Position numbers and translations under genes: made by a program
Shown here: piece by piece, positions 16,858-26,035 of the stretch
How positions within the stretch are numbered: position 1 is the first letter of the stretch
Layout: each line of letters starts with the position of its first letter
Source of the DNA: Azoarcus sp.
GTDB taxonomy: Bacteria > Pseudomonadota > Gammaproteobacteria > Burkholderiales > Rhodocyclaceae
NCBI GenBank assembly: GCA_030604735.1
Contig: JAUVVG010000026.1
Location: 1 to 64,000, forward strand
Reading direction: 5' to 3'
Length of the DNA stretch: 64,000 nucleotides
The notes under the pieces: generated by a model
What the model was told of the DNA's origin: nothing
The model's input: the letters and a program-made list of their open reading frames with translations, nothing else
Database searches by the model: none

Positions 16858-17910
16858 TTACCCCAGATTGCGGACGATATACGGCCCGAGCGCATTTGCC
16901 ACCCCGACCGGAAGCCGCTTCCACAAGGCGATGAAGGCGCGGTATTTGGGGTTGGACGGATTGTTTTGCGGCACGGTGTCGCGCCTGTACAGGCGATACT
17001 CGTAGGACAGCGGCTGCGGCTCGAAACCCCAGTTCTTCTTGAAGCTGAACGGACCGGTGCCGGCCTTGCTGCGTCCGTAGTCGAACAGCGTGCAGCCGCG
17101 CTCGCAGGCGCGGCGCATCAGTTCCCAGTACTTGAAGTCGTTTGCGGCGAAGTCACGTGCAGCCGGGTCGTCGCCGGCGTAGTAAGGCAGGACCTCGTTG
17201 CGGAAGTAGAAGGTCAGCACCGACGAGAGTGGCTTGCCCTCGGGCGTACTCACCGTCAGGACCTCGCAGCGGTCGCCGAAGGTGTCCTTGAGTCGCTGAA
17301 AGTAGCGTTTGGGCAGGGCCGGCGTGCCATGGCGCAGCACGTTGTCGGCGTAGAGCGCGAAGAAGCGGTCCACGGTGTCGTCAATTTCGGCGACCAGGCC
17401 GTGCTTGATGCCCTTGCGCACCATGGCCCGCTGCTTGCGCGGGATGGCGAGGAGGTTGGCTTCGACCTCGGGCAGAATGGGCTTGCGGAAGGTGTAGTAG
17501 AGATCCTGACGCGGCCAGTCGGCATGGCGCCCCTGCAGGTTGCGATATTCGAGGTGCTCGACGCCGAGCTCGCGGGCGAGCCGGTCGGCTTCGGCTTCGA
17601 GCAGGCCGACCGCCATCCCGGCTTCCGGACCGTCGGCTGCGGCGATGCCGCCATAGACACAAAAGGGCAGTGCGGTCAGCGCGTGTCCGAACAAACGGCT
17701 TTTGACCTGTGCGAGTGGCAGCACGGCCAGGATCTCGCCGGCGCGCTCGGCCATCAGGAAAAAGGTCTTGTGGTGGAAGACCTCTTCGATGATGCCGGCC
17801 CAGGCCGACAGGTGGAAGAAGGTGGCCTGGGGACAGGCTTGGACAAAGGCATCCCAGCGATCGCGGTCCGGTGGCGCAAGCAAACGGGCGGTGATCACCG
17901 GGCGATCCAT
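16858..17910 (-). CDS. FemAB-like PEP-CTERM system-associated protein
   Basis: The 350-residue protein is a GNAT-fold FemAB relative of the TIGR03019 kind found beside exosortase A. Known FemAB proteins transfer amino acids from aminoacyl-tRNA; here the likely role is attaching an amino acid or acyl group to the polysaccharide, which is inferred. Characteristic stretches are CPQATFFHLSAWAGIIEEVF near the N-terminus and FDYGRSKAGTGPFSFKKNWG near the C-terminus. I chose ATG 17910, 16 bases after the deacetylase stop; a GTG at 17958 overlapping that gene is less likely. Confidence 0.9.
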   Translation of the reverse strand: MDRPVITARLLAPPDRDRWDAFVQACPQATFFHLSAWAGIIEEVFHHKTFFLMAERAGEILAVLPLAQVKSRLFGHALTALPFCVYGGIAAADGPEAGMAVGLLEAEADRLARELGVEHLEYRNLQGRHADWPRQDLYYTFRKPILPEVEANLLAIPRKQRAMVRKGIKHGLVAEIDDTVDRFFALYADNVLRHGTPALPKRYFQRLKDTFGDRCEVLTVSTPEGKPLSSVLTFYFRNEVLPYYAGDDPAARDFAANDFKYWELMRRACERGCTLFDYGRSKAGTGPFSFKKNWGFEPQPLSYEYRLYRRDTVPQNNPSNPKYRAFIALWKRLPVGVANALGPYIVRNLG

Positions 17911-17926
17911 GGCAGCGGCGCTATGC

Positions 17927-18766
17927 TCAGGCGGCGTCGCGGAAGACTTCGTCCGCACGCCCCCAACGGAAATCCGCCAGCAGCCGACGCAGCCGGCCCT
18001 CGGTGCGCTCGAGATTCACGTAATGCCGGAAGCGGGTCTTGGCGGTGGCTTCACGCACCCGAGGTTGGCCGGGGTCGACCTCCCACGGATGGAAGTAGAA
18101 GATTGCCGGGCGACGGTCTTCGCGGTTCACCTTGCGGATCTGCCAGCGCGACACCGCGTAAGGCAGCAGTCGGAAGAACCCGCCTCCACCCGCCGGCCAG
18201 TTGCGACCCATCCAGCGCATGGTGGTCACCGGCACCTCGACCAGGCCGTTGTCGAGCCGGTAGGGGAAACGCGGGGCGTCAGGAATGCCGTAGTGGTCGT
18301 GCTTGACCGGGTATACGCTGGAGCTGTAACGATAACCGGCCTCGGCGATACAGTCATGAGCCCACAGGTTGGCGAGTCCGATCGAGAAGCTCGGCGCGCG
18401 ATAGCCGACCACGGCGCGGCCGGTGATGTCTTCGAGCACCGCCCGGGCGAGCCGGATGTCGGCACGGAACTGCTCCGGGGTCTGCGCGCTGGCCCGCTCG
18501 TGTCCGTAACCATGGCTGGCCACCTCGTGACCGGCGTCGGAAATACGGCGGACCAGTTGCGGATAGCGCTCGGCCACCCAGCCGAGGGTAAAGAAAGTCG
18601 CGGTGGCACCCCGCTCTTCGAGCAGTGCGAGAATCAAATCGACATTGCGTTCGACCCGGCACGGAACCGCATCCCACTGCTCGCGTGGGAAATGCGGTGC
18701 GAGCGCCGAGACCTGGAAGTAGTCTTCCACGTCGATGGTCAGTGCGTTGGTGATCGGTTCGCTCAT
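17927..18766 (-). CDS. Polysaccharide deacetylase, XrtA locus type
   Basis: A 279-residue NodB-fold deacetylase of the TIGR03006 subgroup. Motif 1, ALTIDVEDYFQVSAL, gives the catalytic and metal Asp pair; motif 2, SHGYGHE, gives the two metal histidines; motif 3, GYRAPSFS, is also complete. IFYFHPWEVDPGQPR near the C-terminus is typical of the subgroup. It removes N-acetyl groups from a metal-dependent site, probably from the GlcNAc-type sugars supplied by the neighbouring epimerase. No signal peptide is visible, as usual for this subgroup. It lies eight bases after the epimerase stop. Confidence 0.94.
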   Translation of the reverse strand: MSEPITNALTIDVEDYFQVSALAPHFPREQWDAVPCRVERNVDLILALLEERGATATFFTLGWVAERYPQLVRRISDAGHEVASHGYGHERASAQTPEQFRADIRLARAVLEDITGRAVVGYRAPSFSIGLANLWAHDCIAEAGYRYSSSVYPVKHDHYGIPDAPRFPYRLDNGLVEVPVTTMRWMGRNWPAGGGGFFRLLPYAVSRWQIRKVNREDRRPAIFYFHPWEVDPGQPRVREATAKTRFRHYVNLERTEGRLRRLLADFRWGRADEVFRDAA

Positions 18767-18774
18767 GACGGCAA

Positions 18775-19935
18775 TCAGTTCATTCGTCGCTGCGACAGCC
18801 AGTTCGACAAGTGCGCAGCAATTCGCTCGGCGGCCTTGCCATCCCAGTACTCCGGCACCCTGCCCCGCTTGCCGCCCCTGGCCAACACCTCATCGGCGGC
18901 CGCGAGAATCGCCTGCGGATCGACTCCGACCAGGGTATTGGTGCCCTGCTCGACGGTGATCGGACGCTCGGTGTTCTCGCGAATGGTGAGGCACGGAATC
19001 CCCAGAGCGGTAGTTTCCTCCTGCATGCCCCCGGAGTCGGTGAGAACCATCACGGATCCCGCCATCAAACCGAGCATCTGCAGGTAACCCTGCGGGGGCA
19101 GGATGATGAAACCGGGGTGGTCCAGTTTGGCCAGCAGACCGAATCGCTCGAGATTGTTGCGGGTACGGGGATGCAGCGCGAATACCAGGGGAAGTCGCGA
19201 CGCGATCTCGGCCAACGCGCCGATGATGCGAGCGAGCGATTCCGGGTGATCGACGTTGGACGGACGGTGCAGCGTGACGACACCGTAACCGTCAGCGATC
19301 CGGGCGGGATCGATGCCGTTGGCTGCGAGTAGTTCGGCCGCCGGCACCGCCTTGGGCAGACTCGCCCGCAGGCTGTCGATCATCACGTTGCCGACGAAGG
19401 CCACCCGATCTTCGGCAATGCCTTCCCGGGTGAGGTTGGCCAGCGCGCTGCGCTCGGTGGTGTAGAGCAGGTCCGAGATTTGATCGGTCAGGACCCGGTT
19501 GATCTCCTCGGGCATTTTCCTATCGCCGCTGCGCAGGCCCGCCTCGACATGGATCACCGGCACATTGCGCTTGACCGCAACCAACGCACAGGCGATGGTC
19601 GAATTGACGTCGCCGACCACAAGTACCGCGCGGGCACCGTACTGGTCGATGACCGGCTCGAAACGCTTCATGATTTCCGCAGTTTGAACCGCGTGGCTGG
19701 CCGAACCGACTTCCAGGTTGACGTCCGGCTGAGGCAAGTCGAGATCGGCGAAAAGCGTGTCGTTCATCGCCGGGTCGTAGTGCTGCCCGGTATGGACCAG
19801 CAGGATCGGCAACGCGGGGACGTGCGCCCGGAACGCGCGGATGATGGGCGCCATCTTCATGTAGTTGGGCCGTGCGCCCACTACGCAGATGATCGGTCCG
19901 CCCGCGAGAGGCTCACCGATCGTCATGCGTCCCAT
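18775..19935 (-). CDS. wecB: UDP-N-acetylglucosamine 2-epimerase (non-hydrolysing)
   Basis: The 386-residue cytoplasmic enzyme interconverts UDP-GlcNAc and UDP-ManNAc, supplying a precursor of the polysaccharide. The N-terminal CVVGARPNYMKMAPIIRAF, the catalytic region HVEAGLRSGDRKMPEEINR and the C-terminal LTDSGGMQEETTALGIPCLT are all conserved, and the length is normal. The start overlaps the ATPase gene by 23 bases; an internal ATG at 19926, preceded by GGGA, would reduce this to 14. With the deacetylase and FemAB gene it forms the sugar-modification part of the operon. Confidence 0.95.
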   Translation of the reverse strand: MGRMTIGEPLAGGPIICVVGARPNYMKMAPIIRAFRAHVPALPILLVHTGQHYDPAMNDTLFADLDLPQPDVNLEVGSASHAVQTAEIMKRFEPVIDQYGARAVLVVGDVNSTIACALVAVKRNVPVIHVEAGLRSGDRKMPEEINRVLTDQISDLLYTTERSALANLTREGIAEDRVAFVGNVMIDSLRASLPKAVPAAELLAANGIDPARIADGYGVVTLHRPSNVDHPESLARIIGALAEIASRLPLVFALHPRTRNNLERFGLLAKLDHPGFIILPPQGYLQMLGLMAGSVMVLTDSGGMQEETTALGIPCLTIRENTERPITVEQGTNTLVGVDPQAILAAADEVLARGGKRGRVPEYWDGKAAERIAAHLSNWLSQRRMN

Positions 19936-21001
19936 CCGAGGGTAGATCGCGTCTGACCGCCTGCAAGAGCTGATTGAGTACGTTCAGCGTCGCGGACATC
20001 GACTGTTCCAGACCCGCCAGCCTGGCCTCGATCTGCCTCGCATCGAAGCTGGAGGCCATGCCCGCGACCTCATCCGCTAGGCTGCCCGGTACGCGAAGGC
20101 GTGTCGCATCAATCGAAGCCGGCTCGATCGCATCGAGCGCTCTTGCCGAAGTCGGGATGCGCCCGTTGGCGCTACGCCGTGGTCCCGACTCGAACTCCTG
20201 CCGAAGCTCTGCCACGACTTCCTTGACGTTGGCCTCGCCTATCGTGTGCCGATCGGACAGATAAGCGGCCAGAAGTAAGCGATCGCACAGACTGTTTATC
20301 CGACGCGGCACACCACCGGTGTAACCGTAAATCACACCGAAGGCATCATCCTTGAACTCTGGATCCTTATTCCAGCCGACATGCTTGAGCCGGTGTTCGA
20401 TATAGGCCCGCGTCTCTTCCGAATCCATTGGTCCGAGATGGTAGGAAGCGATCACCCGTTGCCTGAGCTGTTGCATTTCGGGACTTTGCATGATGTCCCG
20501 GAACTCGGGCTGGCCGACGAGAAAGCTCTGTACCAGCGCATGGTCTTCCAGCTGGAAGTTGGACAACATGCGCAGCTCCTCGACCGCCTGCTGCGAGAGG
20601 TTCTGGGCCTCGTCAACAATCAGCAGCGCGCGCTTGCCGGTGGCGGCCAACGACACGAAAAAGGTTTCAAGGGCGAGCAGCAAGCCCGCCTTGTCCAATC
20701 CGCGGCTCGGCACGCCGAACGCCGCAGCGACCATGCGCAGGATTTCATTCTCATTGACCTGCGTACTGACCAGATTGGCCGCGACAACCTTCGACGAGTC
20801 CAGATGCTCTAGCAGACTGCGAAGCAGCGTCGTCTTTCCGGCGCCAACCTCGCCGGTGACCACGATGAAACCCTCGTTCTGGTGCAGTCCATACTCCAGA
20901 TAGGCCATTGCCCGACGATGCCCGCGACTACCAAAGAAGAATGCCGGGTCGGGATTGAGCTGGAAAGGCTTGCCACGAAGCTTGAAGTAGGACTCGTACA
21001 T
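19913..21001 (-). CDS. XrtA-associated ATPase
   Basis: The 362-residue protein belongs to the TIGR03015 group, related to the GspA/ExeA AAA ATPases. It begins MYESYFKLRGKPFQLNPDP, with Walker A GEVGAGKTT near residue 50 and Walker B ALLIVDEAQNLS near 125. A C-terminal region after about 270 is low in similarity and ends in a possible coiled coil (LEQSMSATLNVLNQLLQ). It probably powers or senses assembly of the export machinery at the inner membrane; its precise job is not known. It starts ten bases after the outer-membrane protein gene. Confidence 0.94.
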   Translation of the reverse strand: MYESYFKLRGKPFQLNPDPAFFFGSRGHRRAMAYLEYGLHQNEGFIVVTGEVGAGKTTLLRSLLEHLDSSKVVAANLVSTQVNENEILRMVAAAFGVPSRGLDKAGLLLALETFFVSLAATGKRALLIVDEAQNLSQQAVEELRMLSNFQLEDHALVQSFLVGQPEFRDIMQSPEMQQLRQRVIASYHLGPMDSEETRAYIEHRLKHVGWNKDPEFKDDAFGVIYGYTGGVPRRINSLCDRLLLAAYLSDRHTIGEANVKEVVAELRQEFESGPRRSANGRIPTSARALDAIEPASIDATRLRVPGSLADEVAGMASSFDARQIEARLAGLEQSMSATLNVLNQLLQAVRRDLPSDGTHDDR

Positions 21002-21011
21002 GTCGGCTCGA

Positions 21012-22568
21012 TCAGAAACGCATACCAAAGTTGGCGGTGAGTACGTTCTCGCTGAAATCCGAGCCCGCGGTAGAACCGTCAGACCGTTGGTGACGATAGG
21101 TCAGCCCCGCCACCGAACGCGCCCCGATGGAGGTGCTGTACCCGATGGACGAAGTCATTCGTCTTGTCTTCTGCGCCAAACCCGCGCTGCTTTCAGCGAC
21201 CGCACGAGTCAATGTTGCATTCAACGAACTCCGCGGCGTCAAGCGATGGCTGAGGGAAATCGAGGCGGCCTTGGTTTTGACCCTGTCCGCGCTGCGAAAT
21301 ACGTCTTCGGCCCTCAACCCGGTCAGCGTCCCGAGGCTGGAGCGATCATTGCTCGTGATCGAGAACGTCAGCGTATTGCGCGCTCCGGTGATCGCGTAGG
21401 TGGCGCGCAGGTTACGGGACACGAAGTAGGCGTTGCTGATAAAGGTATCACCCGTCAAGCCGAGCAGTTGCCGCACGAATGCTTCACGCTCGAACTGATC
21501 GGGCAGCAGGGCCACCAGAACCGGGTCATTGAAGAACAGGAGGAAGAAGGGATCCTGGAAAACACTACCAAAACGCTGCAGCGATGATGTCACGTCACGC
21601 CCAGCGGCAAGCTGGAAAGTGGAGCGTGCCATCCGATGACTGAAGCTCAGATCGTAGCCGTTACCGAAGAAACGGTCTTCAACCGTACCCGAGACGGCCG
21701 TGCGTACGGTCGGGAACCAATCGAAGCCGGCCCCGACGATACGGTAACTTTCACTGCGACCTGTACCAAAATCATTGGACTCTCGCCCTACGCTACCTCG
21801 TAACCGCAGTTGCTGACTGACACTATACAAAAGGGTCGCGCGCAGTGACTCCTGCGTGACATCGTCCAGATCACTGTCACTATAGGTGTTGTCGGATCTC
21901 GAATAGCTCAAGCCCCAACCTAGGGGGCCGAAGGCTCGGGCACTATCGAGACTTGCGAGCCATTGGCCGTTTTTCTGACCGCTCAGCGAGTTGCTTCCGC
22001 CACTGAGCCAGGTCTGACGGTACTGGATGCGCCCGGTCGCAATCGACCCGAGGCCAAACTCCAGCCTCGGCGCCAGGGTCAGGGTGCGCGTCTCGTTCGA
22101 ACGCTCGTTGTTCAAAAAGTCGTCGGAAGCACGACCCGAGAAGGTCGAGAGATTGTCTCTGCGCACCGCTGCATCCATCTCGACGAAGAAATGATCTTCG
22201 ATCGCTTCGACCTCTCCCGCGGCCTGGAGTGACAGCGCGGGACTACGCCACCCTTCATCGGATGCATAACCCAGATTACGGATACCCAAGTTGAAACGCC
22301 CGCTGACACGGGCGCCTTCGCGAGAAATCCCACCCGCCAATCCTGGCGAGACTTCTGCCACCCATGCACTTTTCTTTCCACTGGAAGATGCACTGGCATT
22401 GTCGGTGTAAGTCAGCCGTGTATCCAGCCTGGGCTGAAAATCGAAAACCTGAGCACCGACCCCGCTGCTGAGCAACAACGCACTCAGGCCCACTGCGCCC
22501 AGCAATGCCGAGCGGATGCGGACGGTCTGGCTCAGGCTCGACTCAGGACGCGCTTGGGGCCGCCGCAT
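21012..22568 (-). CDS. PEP-CTERM system-associated outer-membrane beta-barrel protein
   Basis: A 518-residue protein of the TIGR03016 type. It has a signal peptide (residues 1-40; core ALLGAVGLSALLLSSGVGAQ). The mature part is made of alternating amphipathic strands and ends SENVLTANFGMRF, with the C-terminal aromatic typical of outer-membrane barrels. It likely forms the outer-membrane pore or scaffold for polysaccharide secretion. The chosen ATG has GGAG seven bases upstream and overlaps the kinase gene by 26 bases; a longer frame starting at 22640 reads through the kinase's glycine-tyrosine tail in another frame and is rejected. Confidence 0.92.
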   Translation of the reverse strand: MRRPQARPESSLSQTVRIRSALLGAVGLSALLLSSGVGAQVFDFQPRLDTRLTYTDNASASSSGKKSAWVAEVSPGLAGGISREGARVSGRFNLGIRNLGYASDEGWRSPALSLQAAGEVEAIEDHFFVEMDAAVRRDNLSTFSGRASDDFLNNERSNETRTLTLAPRLEFGLGSIATGRIQYRQTWLSGGSNSLSGQKNGQWLASLDSARAFGPLGWGLSYSRSDNTYSDSDLDDVTQESLRATLLYSVSQQLRLRGSVGRESNDFGTGRSESYRIVGAGFDWFPTVRTAVSGTVEDRFFGNGYDLSFSHRMARSTFQLAAGRDVTSSLQRFGSVFQDPFFLLFFNDPVLVALLPDQFEREAFVRQLLGLTGDTFISNAYFVSRNLRATYAITGARNTLTFSITSNDRSSLGTLTGLRAEDVFRSADRVKTKAASISLSHRLTPRSSLNATLTRAVAESSAGLAQKTRRMTSSIGYSTSIGARSVAGLTYRHQRSDGSTAGSDFSENVLTANFGMRF

Positions 22569-23568
22569 CTGTCTTCTCCGAGTTACCGTAACCATAACCA
22601 TATCCGTATCCGTAGCCATACAGGCCCTCGGAGCTCGCATGCTTGAGCTTGTTGAGAAGGAGCAGTTTCACCGGACACGCTTCGATGGTGGACAAAGCTG
22701 ACCTCAGAGCACCATGACTGGTCCGATCCGATTCGACCACAACCACGATCTGTCCCATGCTCATCGCCAGCACCCGAGATTCGGTGGTCGCCAATAGCGG
22801 AGGAGAGTCGAAGATGATGATCCGATCATGGTAGCGTCGGGCCATATCATCGAGCATCTTCGACATGTTCTCGGACGCGATCAGTTCGGTCGCGCGCTGG
22901 TGCGGCATACCTGCAGGCAATAGCGAAAGCTTCTCGATGTTGGGGCGCAGGATGACCGAGGAAAGGTCATCCACCTCACCGGTCAAGACATCCATCAAAC
23001 CTTTTTGACGGGGGATGCCAAGCGTATTCAGAACACTGGGCTTGGAGAAGTCCGCATCGACGAGCAAAACGGTGAAGTCCAGCTCCATCGCCATGCTGAT
23101 CGCCAGATTGATCGAATTGAAGGTCTTGCCCTCCCCCGGCAGGGAGCTGGTGATCATGATCAGGTTTGCGTGCTTGATCGGCGCGGCCGAGCGACCTTTT
23201 GCGTTCTGAATCAACGGTCGTTTGATGACACGACACTCCTCCGCGATCATGCTCTTCGGTTTGTCAGGGGTGACCATGCCCGCCGTCGCAAGATTGCGTA
23301 GATCGATTTCGACGGTTTTCGAGGTTTTAACCGGAGCCCCGGCAGCTTCTGAAGCGGGCGCGGCGTTTGCACGGGACGTGGACGACGCATCCGTCTCGAT
23401 CCGCGGCTTGGCGGCTGCGACAACTTCGGGGGCAGCCGCCTTTTGCGGCTGTTCGGAGGCGGCGACATCGATCGACGACCCGGTTTCGAGGGCTGACGGC
23501 GAATCCCCCTCTCCAGCCGCCCGTTTGAGTCGATCGAGTCTTTCGACTGCCTTTTCGATGATGCTCAT
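22543..23568 (-). CDS. XrtA-associated tyrosine autokinase (BY-kinase)
   Basis: The 341-residue cytoplasmic protein is the kinase of a Wzc-like pair (TIGR03018). Walker A reads SSLPGEGKTFNSINLA, Walker A' LLVDADFSKPS, and Walker B IIIFDSPPLL. The tail GLYGYGYGYGYGYGNSE gives a tyrosine cluster for autophosphorylation, which in Wzc-type systems controls chain length and export. The first ~100 residues are an Ala/Pro/Glu-rich linker. Its partner is the chain-length protein encoded just upstream, nine bases away. Confidence 0.95.
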   Translation of the reverse strand: MSIIEKAVERLDRLKRAAGEGDSPSALETGSSIDVAASEQPQKAAAPEVVAAAKPRIETDASSTSRANAAPASEAAGAPVKTSKTVEIDLRNLATAGMVTPDKPKSMIAEECRVIKRPLIQNAKGRSAAPIKHANLIMITSSLPGEGKTFNSINLAISMAMELDFTVLLVDADFSKPSVLNTLGIPRQKGLMDVLTGEVDDLSSVILRPNIEKLSLLPAGMPHQRATELIASENMSKMLDDMARRYHDRIIIFDSPPLLATTESRVLAMSMGQIVVVVESDRTSHGALRSALSTIEACPVKLLLLNKLKHASSEGLYGYGYGYGYGYGNSEKTDAAAPSAS

Positions 23569-23577
23569 TGCCTCTCC

Positions 23578-25134
23578 TTAGCGCTGCAGGATCTGCATCG
23601 CAGCCATCGCAGCGGCAATGGCCAGGCCATAACTGATCAACCCCCCGCCAAAGGCCAGCATGCTAAGGCGCCGTGCGTGTCTGTATGCGGGTCCGGTCAC
23701 GCGAGACACGGTACCGAGAACCGGCAGTCCGCTGACCTCTCGCAACATGCGTCCGCTGTTGAACGCGGGGCGTATCTGCGACAACAGGAATGCGAGCGCC
23801 AGCCCCACACCCAGGGCGGCCACGCCAACCAAAGGCATCAACATCAGGCGATTGGGTGCACTGGGACTCGTCGGACGACTCGGAGGTTCGATCACCCGAA
23901 AATCCGCGATACCGGACTGCGCCGCCATTTCGACCGACATCGTCGCGGACTCCCGGCGCTGAACGAGTTGCTCGTAATTGCGTCTGTGAATACCGTAGTC
24001 CCTGTTCAACTGAGCCTCTTCGGCTTCGAGCTTGGGTAACAATTCCGCCCTTTCACGCAAGAACTGAAGCCTTTCCTCGAATTCGGCGACCCGGGCTGTG
24101 AGGCCGGCAACACGCGCTTCGGCGTTCGAAAGGGAAAACTTGATCTGCTGATAGACCGGATTCGTGTTGGGTGTTGTCGCAGATTCACCGGATTCCTCCT
24201 GCAGCAGTTCCAGTGCGGCCTGCCGCTGTTCGTCCAGCCTCGCCATCAAGCTTCGCGTTGCGATCACATCGGGATGCTGCTCGGTGTAGCGAAGCAACAT
24301 CGCGTCGAGATCGCGCTCCAGACCATCGATTCGGGCATCCAGTTCGGCGGTCGGGCTGAACTCGAACGAGGGGGTGCTGGCGGTGGAGGTCGGTGACTCG
24401 TTTGCGAGCTGATCCCGGAATGCGGCGGCGGAGGTCTCGGCCTCACGTAATTCGAGTCTGGCCTGATTGAGCTGTTGGGTCACCGATGATATTTGAGAGA
24501 GGTAATTCGTGCTGCCATCCCCAAGCAATGCCATGTTTCGGAGCCGGAACTCCTTCAGCCGGTTCTCTGCGTCGGTGAGCCTCGTCTCATAAGCGGCAAT
24601 CTGTTCTTCGATGAAACGCCGTGCGGAATCGGAGTCTGCCCGTTTGCCAACCAGCCCTGATTCGACGAACAAGGACAACAATGCCTGGACCACCGCATGC
24701 GCACGCTGCGGATCGGTGTCCTGATACGACAGCGTGAACATGTTGTCCGAGCGGCCACGCCCACCGCCCTGCCCAATGCGCAGGTCGCTCATCAGCTTAT
24801 TGACCAACGCCTCACGTTCCGCCGGGGTCCGGATCGTGAGATCGAGATCGGCCATCGTGATCAGTTTGTCCATATTCGGTCGACTGATCAGCGTACGCGT
24901 AAGGATTGCGACCTGCTGCTCCACGTTGGGCTGAACGGCCAAGCCCGACATCAACGGTCGCAACACCGACTGGGTATCGACGAACACTCGCGCGGATGAG
25001 CGGTACTGGTCGGGCATCATGTAGACGACCACTCCCCCCGCAATACCGACTATCCAAGCAAGCGCCAGCGCCCACCAACGGTAGCGCCACATGCCACGCA
25101 AGTAGCTGACGATCTGAGAAAGGAGCTCTTCCAT
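23578..25134 (-). CDS. XrtA-system polysaccharide chain-length determinant
   Basis: The 518-residue Wzz-type co-polymerase (TIGR03007) is anchored by a transmembrane segment at about 18-38 and further segments near 425-450 and 495-515. The long periplasmic part is rich in coiled coil, for example LTDAENRLKEFRLRN and LTARVAEFEERLQFLRERAE. It sets polymer length and activates the tyrosine kinase encoded next. The proline-rich PSRPTSPSAPNRLMLMPLVG before the last helices is the usual Wzz motif. Confidence 0.95.
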   Translation of the reverse strand: MEELLSQIVSYLRGMWRYRWWALALAWIVGIAGGVVVYMMPDQYRSSARVFVDTQSVLRPLMSGLAVQPNVEQQVAILTRTLISRPNMDKLITMADLDLTIRTPAEREALVNKLMSDLRIGQGGGRGRSDNMFTLSYQDTDPQRAHAVVQALLSLFVESGLVGKRADSDSARRFIEEQIAAYETRLTDAENRLKEFRLRNMALLGDGSTNYLSQISSVTQQLNQARLELREAETSAAAFRDQLANESPTSTASTPSFEFSPTAELDARIDGLERDLDAMLLRYTEQHPDVIATRSLMARLDEQRQAALELLQEESGESATTPNTNPVYQQIKFSLSNAEARVAGLTARVAEFEERLQFLRERAELLPKLEAEEAQLNRDYGIHRRNYEQLVQRRESATMSVEMAAQSGIADFRVIEPPSRPTSPSAPNRLMLMPLVGVAALGVGLALAFLLSQIRPAFNSGRMLREVSGLPVLGTVSRVTGPAYRHARRLSMLAFGGGLISYGLAIAAAMAAMQILQR

Positions 25135-25192
25135 AAGCCTGCTTCAAAGTCTGCTCACTAACACCGGGGTCCGTGAGCTTGGTATTGGAGAA

Positions 25193-25822
25193 TCAGAACC
25201 AACTCTGCGGGATGATGAGCACATCCCCAGGACGCATCTCGACGTTGGCCGACACATCGCCACGCTTGATCAGATCGTTGATCCTGACGCTGTACTGTTT
25301 GTTACCCTCTGAGGTACGAAGAATGGTAGCCCGATTTCCCGCAGCGAAATCGGTGATGCCACCCACTGCGATCATGACGTCCAACAGGGTCATTTTTTGC
25401 GAGTACGGAAGGAACTGCGGTTGCGCCGCCTCACCGATGACACGGATCTGTTCGCTGTAAGGGCCGCGGAATCCGGTCACGATCACGGTAACGACGGGGT
25501 CACGGATAAACTTCGACAACGCTTCTTCGATTTCTCTTGCAAGCGTCGTCGGGTCTCTGCCCATTGCGGGCAAATCCTCGACCAGGGGCGTGGTGATCTT
25601 GCCATCGGGCCGAACCGGAACCGAGGTCGAGAGCTCGGGGTTACGCCAGACGACAATATTGACGTTATCACCTGGGCCGATCACGTAGTTGTACTCGTCA
25701 TCGGCAGCCTGAGGAGGCGCTGGAGGGTAAGCCGTCGATGCACATCCGGCAAGCAGTAAGGCTGCCAATACCCCTACCATCCAACTAAGCCCTGTCCTGG
25801 ACTTGAAAGTGTACTTTGACAT
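25193..25822 (-). CDS. XrtA-system exopolysaccharide export lipoprotein (Wza-like)
   Basis: A 209-residue polysaccharide export protein (TIGR03027). A lipobox, ALLLAGCAS, puts Cys27 as the lipidated residue, so it is a periplasm-facing lipoprotein. Two domains follow: the Poly_export domain (YVIGPGDNVNIVVWRNPELS) and an SLBB domain (QIRVIGEAAQPQFLPYSQ). It forms the secretion channel with the outer-membrane partner. An AGAGGTGAT ribosome site lies six bases before the ATG. As the first gene it probably carries the main promoter of the locus in the 213-base divergent gap; no sigma-54 site was recognised there. Confidence 0.95.
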   Translation of the reverse strand: MSKYTFKSRTGLSWMVGVLAALLLAGCASTAYPPAPPQAADDEYNYVIGPGDNVNIVVWRNPELSTSVPVRPDGKITTPLVEDLPAMGRDPTTLAREIEEALSKFIRDPVVTVIVTGFRGPYSEQIRVIGEAAQPQFLPYSQKMTLLDVMIAVGGITDFAAGNRATILRTSEGNKQYSVRINDLIKRGDVSANVEMRPGDVLIIPQSWF

Positions 25823-26035
25823 CTTCCGATCACCTCTTTTCGAATTTGGAGAGCACGATGGAACTCAGGTTTGGATCATATGCTACAGAGATTGACACCA
25901 AGGTCTAGAGGAATAATTACACAACCGCTTACAACCGATCCACGCACGAATAAATATAGTGTGATCAGAATTTTAGCTGAGACAGCCAGAATCGAGACCA
26001 CCAATCAACGCGGATTTGCGCCAGGAATCCTCCAG

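Noticed and set aside
25871-26035. N-terminal extension of the FeeM-like gene
   Set aside because: The 55 extra codons are AT-rich, unlike the gene body, have no ribosome site and lie in the probable promoter region.
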